DNA of 64,000 nt from Campylobacterales bacterium. Its GTDB lineage: Bacteria; Campylobacterota; Campylobacteria; Campylobacterales; Sulfurimonadaceae. The stretch spans positions 99,884 through 163,883 of the forward strand of contig JAFGVE010000028.1 of NCBI GenBank assembly GCA_016938175.1. Reading direction: 5' to 3'. The stretch's first letter is position 1. Each line of letters begins with the position of its first letter. Below, in pieces: positions 60,177-64,000 of the stretch. The notes beneath the pieces were generated by a model. The model made no database searches and had not been told where the DNA came from. It saw only the letters and a program-made list of their open reading frames with translations. The position numbers were made by a program, and so were the translations under genes.

Positions 60177-61250
60177 ATGGATAGATTTTACTCTCTTGCT
60201 CATGCAAGTATAGATTTTCACTTTAAACAGTCTCCACGTGATTTTGTGGTTGATGAGATACCTCTTTATGAATTTTCAGGAGAGGGCGAACACCTTATAG
60301 TACATGTTAGAAAAAAGTTACTTACCACGAATGAAATGATAGGTATTTTAGCACGCTATTTAGGTATAAAAAACAAAGAGATTGGTTATGCAGGCTTAAA
60401 AGATAAGCATGCAATGACAAAGCAATACATCTCTTTACACAAAATACACGAACAGAAACTTCAAAGTTTTGAACACGAAAATATAAAAATTCTCTCAACT
60501 ACATATCATAACAACAAGATACGTATCGGGCATTTAAGAGGAAATCGTTTTTATATTCGTCTGAAAAAAGTGACGCCTACTGCTGCGCTCAAAATTGATG
60601 AAGCACTCAAAAATATAGAGGCTTGTGGTATGCCTAACTATTTCGGATATCAGCGTTTCGGAAATGATGGTGACAACCATATACTTGGAGAAAAAATTGC
60701 TAAGGGAGAGGCTAAAGAGAGAAATCCTCGTGTTAAAAAGCTACTCATAAATGCTTACCAAAGTCATCTTTTTAATTTGTGGCTATCGAGACGTTTAGAG
60801 ATAAATTCTCTTGTTGAGAGTTTTGCTGTTCATGAGATTGAATCACTTTTAAATATGCCAAATGATTCTGTAAAAAAGATGAAGCTTCAACAACACCCTT
60901 TTAAACTTATAGTTGGTGACGTGATGGAACACTATCCTCATGGAAAACTCTTTACATTTGATGGAAGAGAAGAAGATATAGAACGCTTTAATACAAGAGA
61001 TATTAGTGTTACTGGTCCACTGATTGGCAAAAAGTTTAAAACTGCTACTGATTTAGCGGGCGATATCGAAAAAGTCTACTTTGATGAGATTAAAGAAGAT
61101 GGTAGTAGGCGTTTTGCATGGATTTATCCAACAGAGATTGAAGGTCGTTTTAACCAGATAGAAGCTCAATATGAGATGAACTTTACACTTCCAAAGGGTT
61201 CATATGCAACTGTACTTGTGGAAGAGATAGCAAAACGCAAGCTTCTTTAG
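60177..61250 (+). CDS. truD: tRNA pseudouridine(13) synthase TruD
   Basis: 357 residues. Catalytic aspartate in IGYAGLKDKHAMTKQ near residue 78, NYFGYQRFGNDG and NAYQSHLFN are TruD signatures. It isomerises U13 of tRNA-Glu. It lies in a thiL-truD-psd run with short gaps, probably one operon. Confidence 0.93.
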   Translation: MDRFYSLAHASIDFHFKQSPRDFVVDEIPLYEFSGEGEHLIVHVRKKLLTTNEMIGILARYLGIKNKEIGYAGLKDKHAMTKQYISLHKIHEQKLQSFEHENIKILSTTYHNNKIRIGHLRGNRFYIRLKKVTPTAALKIDEALKNIEACGMPNYFGYQRFGNDGDNHILGEKIAKGEAKERNPRVKKLLINAYQSHLFNLWLSRRLEINSLVESFAVHEIESLLNMPNDSVKKMKLQQHPFKLIVGDVMEHYPHGKLFTFDGREEDIERFNTRDISVTGPLIGKKFKTATDLAGDIEKVYFDEIKEDGSRRFAWIYPTEIEGRFNQIEAQYEMNFTLPKGSYATVLVEEIAKRKLL

Positions 61251-61283
61251 ATAAAAAAATATTTGAAGTATTTAGGAGAAAAA

Positions 61284-62102
61284 ATGAATAAAAGACATAT
61301 AACATCTGCGTTGTCACAGGCTTTTGGGAAATTTGCCTCAAAAGAGTTTCCACACATAGTACAAAACTTTGTTAACAATACATATGTAAAACTTATGGGA
61401 TTAAATATGGATGAGTTTCACTCTCCAAATACCTATAAAACTCTCAATGCACTCTTTACACGTAAACTCAGAGAAGATAGAAAATACTCACTTGACGCCC
61501 AGGATTTTATTTCACCATGTGATTCTCTTATAACTGAGTGTGGAACGATAAGTGAGGATTATGCTTTACAAATAAAAGGAATGCGATACAAGTGTGCAGA
61601 TTTTATTGGTAGTGCATTTACTGATGAAGAAAAAGCAGTTATTTCTGAAGGTACATTTATTAATTTTTATCTTTCACCAAAAGATTACCATCGTTATCAC
61701 ATACCAACAAATTTAAAAGTTATAAAAGCAGTACATATTCCTGGAAAATTTTATCCAGTAAATATTCCCTCATTAAAAAAGAGATTAAATCTTTTTATAG
61801 AAAATGAGAGAGTCGTTATTCTATGTGAAGCAAGTAATGGAAAGCGATTTTATATGGTACTTGTAAGTGCTTTGAATGTTGGAGTTATGCAAGTTGCTTT
61901 TGAGAGTCGTATTCAAACGAATGCTGATGCAACAGAAGTACAAAGTTATGAATTTTTCGATAAGTACTTAGATAAAGGTTCTGACTTTGGCTGTTTTGAA
62001 ATGGGTTCTACTATTGTTGTTTTAGCAGAAAAAGATATGTTAAAACTTAATATTCAAACCGGTGATAATGTAAAATACGGAGATACAATAGCTTCTATGT
62101 AA
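61284..62102 (+). CDS. psd: Phosphatidylserine decarboxylase
   Basis: 272 residues from ATG 61284 with AGGAG upstream; an upstream TTG at 61263 is less likely. Family features include LNALFTRKLRE, FYLSPKDYHRYHIP and the self-cleavage site EMGSTIVV near the C-terminus, where serine becomes the pyruvoyl group (LGST in E. coli). It makes phosphatidylethanolamine at the inner membrane. Its last 8 bases overlap the end of the convergent frameshifted gene. Confidence 0.92.
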   Translation: MNKRHITSALSQAFGKFASKEFPHIVQNFVNNTYVKLMGLNMDEFHSPNTYKTLNALFTRKLREDRKYSLDAQDFISPCDSLITECGTISEDYALQIKGMRYKCADFIGSAFTDEEKAVISEGTFINFYLSPKDYHRYHIPTNLKVIKAVHIPGKFYPVNIPSLKKRLNLFIENERVVILCEASNGKRFYMVLVSALNVGVMQVAFESRIQTNADATEVQSYEFFDKYLDKGSDFGCFEMGSTIVVLAEKDMLKLNIQTGDNVKYGDTIASM

Positions 62103-62696
62103 TTGTTATTACCTGTAGTTTAGCAAGTAATTTATCATTTTCTTTATAGATATCTATTTTTGTATCTATAGGGAATTTCTCTTTTTTCAAAACTCCCTGA
62201 ACTGAGTGGAGAACATGCACAAACTTTGGATACATTGGAACGATAACGTAGTCTATATGGTCTTTTTTTAGTAACTCTGCGAGTACACCCCTATTGTACA
62301 GTAATAAACACTTTTATTAATAGCTCTTTGAACTAAATAATCATGCATAATATTGATGTTGTTTTCAAGAGTAATTTTTTCTTCTTCTGTAAGAGTTTGG
62401 CTATCATGAGCTCTTTGTAGATTCTCTTTTATTTCATCTTCTACATCGATATTTTCATGCTTTATGAGCTCTGGTAGATTGGGGCAAATAAGACGTAGTT
62501 CATTCATAAGTTCACGAGCACTTATTTGTGTACTGTCTGTTGTATAGGTGTATTTTCTATCTTCTATGTATTCGTGATTGACAGCTTTTATAAGCTCAAT
62601 AACTATATGAAGATAGACATATTTGTCCTCTTTATTTTGATCGAAGTCTATACCTGTGTGGAAGATGTGTGGCTTTGGCCCTGCATACTCAAGCAT
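62095..62696 (-). pseudogene. Frameshifted gene of unknown function, downstream of ychF
   Basis: From ATG 62696 (GGAG upstream) the frame runs 142 codons to a stop at 62268. It shows no known family (helical, acidic). At the CCCC run 62288-62291 (GGGG on the coding strand) a one-base insertion would shift into an open frame continuing VLAELLKKDHIDYVIVPMYP and ending at TAG 62095-62097. Codon use and protein character continue across the junction, so an original product of about 200 residues is likely. Either the gene has decayed, or the assembly has lost a base. Confidence 0.65.
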
Positions 62697-62725
62697 TGTG
62701 ACTCCTTTAAAAGTGGTTGCTTGGT

Positions 62726-63826
62726 TTAAACGTTAAATCTAAAGTGCATGACATCACCATCTTGCACTATATACTCTTTCCCTTCAAGTCTCATTTTACC
62801 AGCTTCTTTAGCTTTTGTCTCGCCTCCACAGCTTATATAATCATCATAAGAGATAACTTCTGCACGAATAAAGCCTTTTTCAAAGTCATTGTGGATTGCT
62901 GCCGCTGCTCTTGGTGCTGTTGAGTTTTGTTTAATTGTCCAAGCACGTACTTCTTTGACACCTGCGGTAAAATAACTCATTAGTCCAAGCTTATTAAAGC
63001 CTTTTTGAATTATTTGCTCAAGTCCAGACTCTTCAACACCTAAGTCTGTTAAGAACTCTTGTGCCTCTTCCTCTTCAAGGCCTATAAGTTCTTCTTCTAC
63101 TTTTGCACACAGTTTTATAAGTTCACAATTGTTTTTTGTAGCATGTTCTTTGAGTGCTATTACATATGAATTGTCTTCTAGCAGACCATCTTCGTCCGTG
63201 TTTGCACCATACATAATCTCTTTATCTGTCAAAAATCTCAACTCTTTAGCAAGTAGTTTATACTCGTCGCTGTCTGCTTTTGAGAAGTTTCTTGCAAGGT
63301 TTTCGTCACCAAGATATTCGAGTAACTCTTCTGCAATACTTAAAACAGCCTGCACTGATTTATCTGACTTTGCTTGCTTTTTTAAACGTTCTATTCTATT
63401 TGAAAGTACTTCGATGTCTGCAAGAATAAGTTCACCTTCAATAATTGCAACATCACGCAGAGGATCAATATTTCCTTCATTATGTACAACATTATCGTCA
63501 TCAAAACATCTAACTATTTGTAGGATTACTTCTGTTTCGCGAATGTTTGAAAGGAATTTATTTCCAAGACCTTCACCTTTGCTTGCACCTTTTACAAGGC
63601 CTGCAATATCGACAAAGTCAAGTGTTGAGTGTTGAATACGTTCAGGATTTACAATTTTAGCAAGTTCGCCTAAGCGTTTGTCAGGAACTGGAACGACTGC
63701 TTTATTTGGTTCAATTGTACAAAATGGATAGTTTGCCGCCTCCGCGTTTTGTGCTTTTGTAAGTGCATTAAAAGTTGTTGATTTTCCGACGTTTGGAAGT
63801 CCTACGAGGCCTATTGCTAATCCCAT
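62726..63826 (-). CDS. ychF: YchF, Obg-family ribosome-associated ATPase
   Basis: 366 residues. GLPNVGKSTTFNALTKAQ (P-loop), DFVDIAGLVKGASKGEGLGN (switch II) and the C-terminal TGS domain ending DGDVMHFRFNV are diagnostic. The coiled-coil middle fits. Universal translation-linked ATPase, redox- and stress-related in E. coli. GGAGAAAG precedes ATG 63826. Confidence 0.95.
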   Translation of the reverse strand: MGLAIGLVGLPNVGKSTTFNALTKAQNAEAANYPFCTIEPNKAVVPVPDKRLGELAKIVNPERIQHSTLDFVDIAGLVKGASKGEGLGNKFLSNIRETEVILQIVRCFDDDNVVHNEGNIDPLRDVAIIEGELILADIEVLSNRIERLKKQAKSDKSVQAVLSIAEELLEYLGDENLARNFSKADSDEYKLLAKELRFLTDKEIMYGANTDEDGLLEDNSYVIALKEHATKNNCELIKLCAKVEEELIGLEEEEAQEFLTDLGVEESGLEQIIQKGFNKLGLMSYFTAGVKEVRAWTIKQNSTAPRAAAAIHNDFEKGFIRAEVISYDDYISCGGETKAKEAGKMRLEGKEYIVQDGDVMHFRFNV

Positions 63827-63870
63827 TCTTTCTCCGATACTATGAATATATTAAATAAAATTTATTCGGG

Positions 63871-63876
63871 ATTATA
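63871..63876 (-). promoter_or_regulatory. -10 box of the ychF promoter
   Basis: TATAAT on the minus strand, 45 bases upstream of ATG 63826, in a gap otherwise free of features. Confidence 0.45.
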
Positions 63877-63915
63877 GCACATTAAACTAAATTCTAAAGG
63901 AGTAAAAAAAGAAGG

Positions 63916-63970
63916 TGGTACCGATGGCCGGACTCGAACCGGCAAGCCGTGAAGCGGTTGATTTTGAATC
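63916..63970 (-). tRNA. 3' half of a tRNA-Leu (CAA), 5' half missing
   Basis: On the minus strand the sequence runs from GATTCAAAATCAAC (anticodon loop TTCAAAA, anticodon CAA) through a long variable arm (CCGCTTCACGG) and a perfect T-arm (GCCGG-TTCGAGT-CCGGC) to an encoded CCA. The 30 bases before it do not form a D-arm, and the 5' anticodon strand does not pair (TCGGA against TCAAC). So this is only the 3' part, as left at an integrase attachment site, unless the 5' part lies beyond an intervening element outside the window. Confidence 0.6.
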
Positions 63971-64000
63971 CGATAAAATCAAAGACATAGCTAAATATAA

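Noticed and set aside
63129..63635. 168-residue open frame on the plus strand inside ychF
   Set aside because: Antisense shadow of a certain gene, serine-rich low-complexity composition, no ribosome site.
63916..64000. Complete tRNA-Leu gene
   Set aside because: No D-arm or matching anticodon strand in the available bases.

Overview
The window reads as a chromosome segment of a low-GC Campylobacterota (epsilonproteobacterial) bacterium, most like the sulfur- or hydrogen-oxidising Sulfurimonas/Sulfuricurvum type. This is inferred from gene content: a SdhABE-type succinate/fumarate oxidoreductase, the carboxynorspermidine polyamine route, a TsdA-like dihaem cytochrome and a RibB protein with a non-catalytic RibA-like tail. 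No 16S rRNA is present to confirm it.

Positions 1-33955 are an accessory nitrogen-fixation (nif) region. Nitrogenase structural genes (nifHDK) are not in the window and probably lie to the left. Recognisable nif genes are nifT, nifA, a nifQ-like gene, an ArsC-like nitrogenase-associated gene, three NifX/NifB-tail family genes, two nif-type ferredoxins, nifS, nifB, nifV, feoA and a CCE_0567-type gene. Mixed in are proteins with plausible roles in protecting, repairing or turning over nitrogenase: a flavodiiron protein, two Tpx-like proteins, a MoxR/VWA pair, a Sel1-NifU fusion, a clpP-clpX pair and a SIR2-like protein. Seven copies of one promoter-like motif, TAGAAY-N5-WTGCA, sit in front of most of these operons. 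They fit sigma-54/NifA control with a systematically altered -24 element. Two of them overlap back to back at one palindrome.

Positions 11722-17278 interrupt the nif region with a visibly AT-richer, tightly packed four-gene operon: a protein with two GHKL ATPase domains and a histidine-kinase-like half, a receiver-domain protein, an HNH nuclease and an Eco57I/TaqI-type adenine methyltransferase. This looks like a restriction-modification or defence island in which a two-component signal is coupled to DNA modification and cleavage. It is the strongest candidate for an undescribed system here.

Positions 34084-64000 are mostly ordinary chromosome. In order they hold tsdA, tRNA-Gln and initiator tRNA-Met, a Sir2 deacetylase, ribB(A), an ApbE-centred extracytoplasmic flavinylation set, a porin, membrane-lipid genes (MFS-acyltransferase fusion, dgkA, a patatin autotransporter), a polyamine operon with an HDOD gene inside it, c-di-GMP genes, xth, sdhABE, thiL, truD, psd and ychF. 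Two genes are broken by apparent single-base indels in homopolymers (near 33065 and 62288). The last about 50 bases hold only the 3' half of a tRNA-Leu, the kind of remnant left at an integration site. No intergenic gap exceeds about 300 bases.
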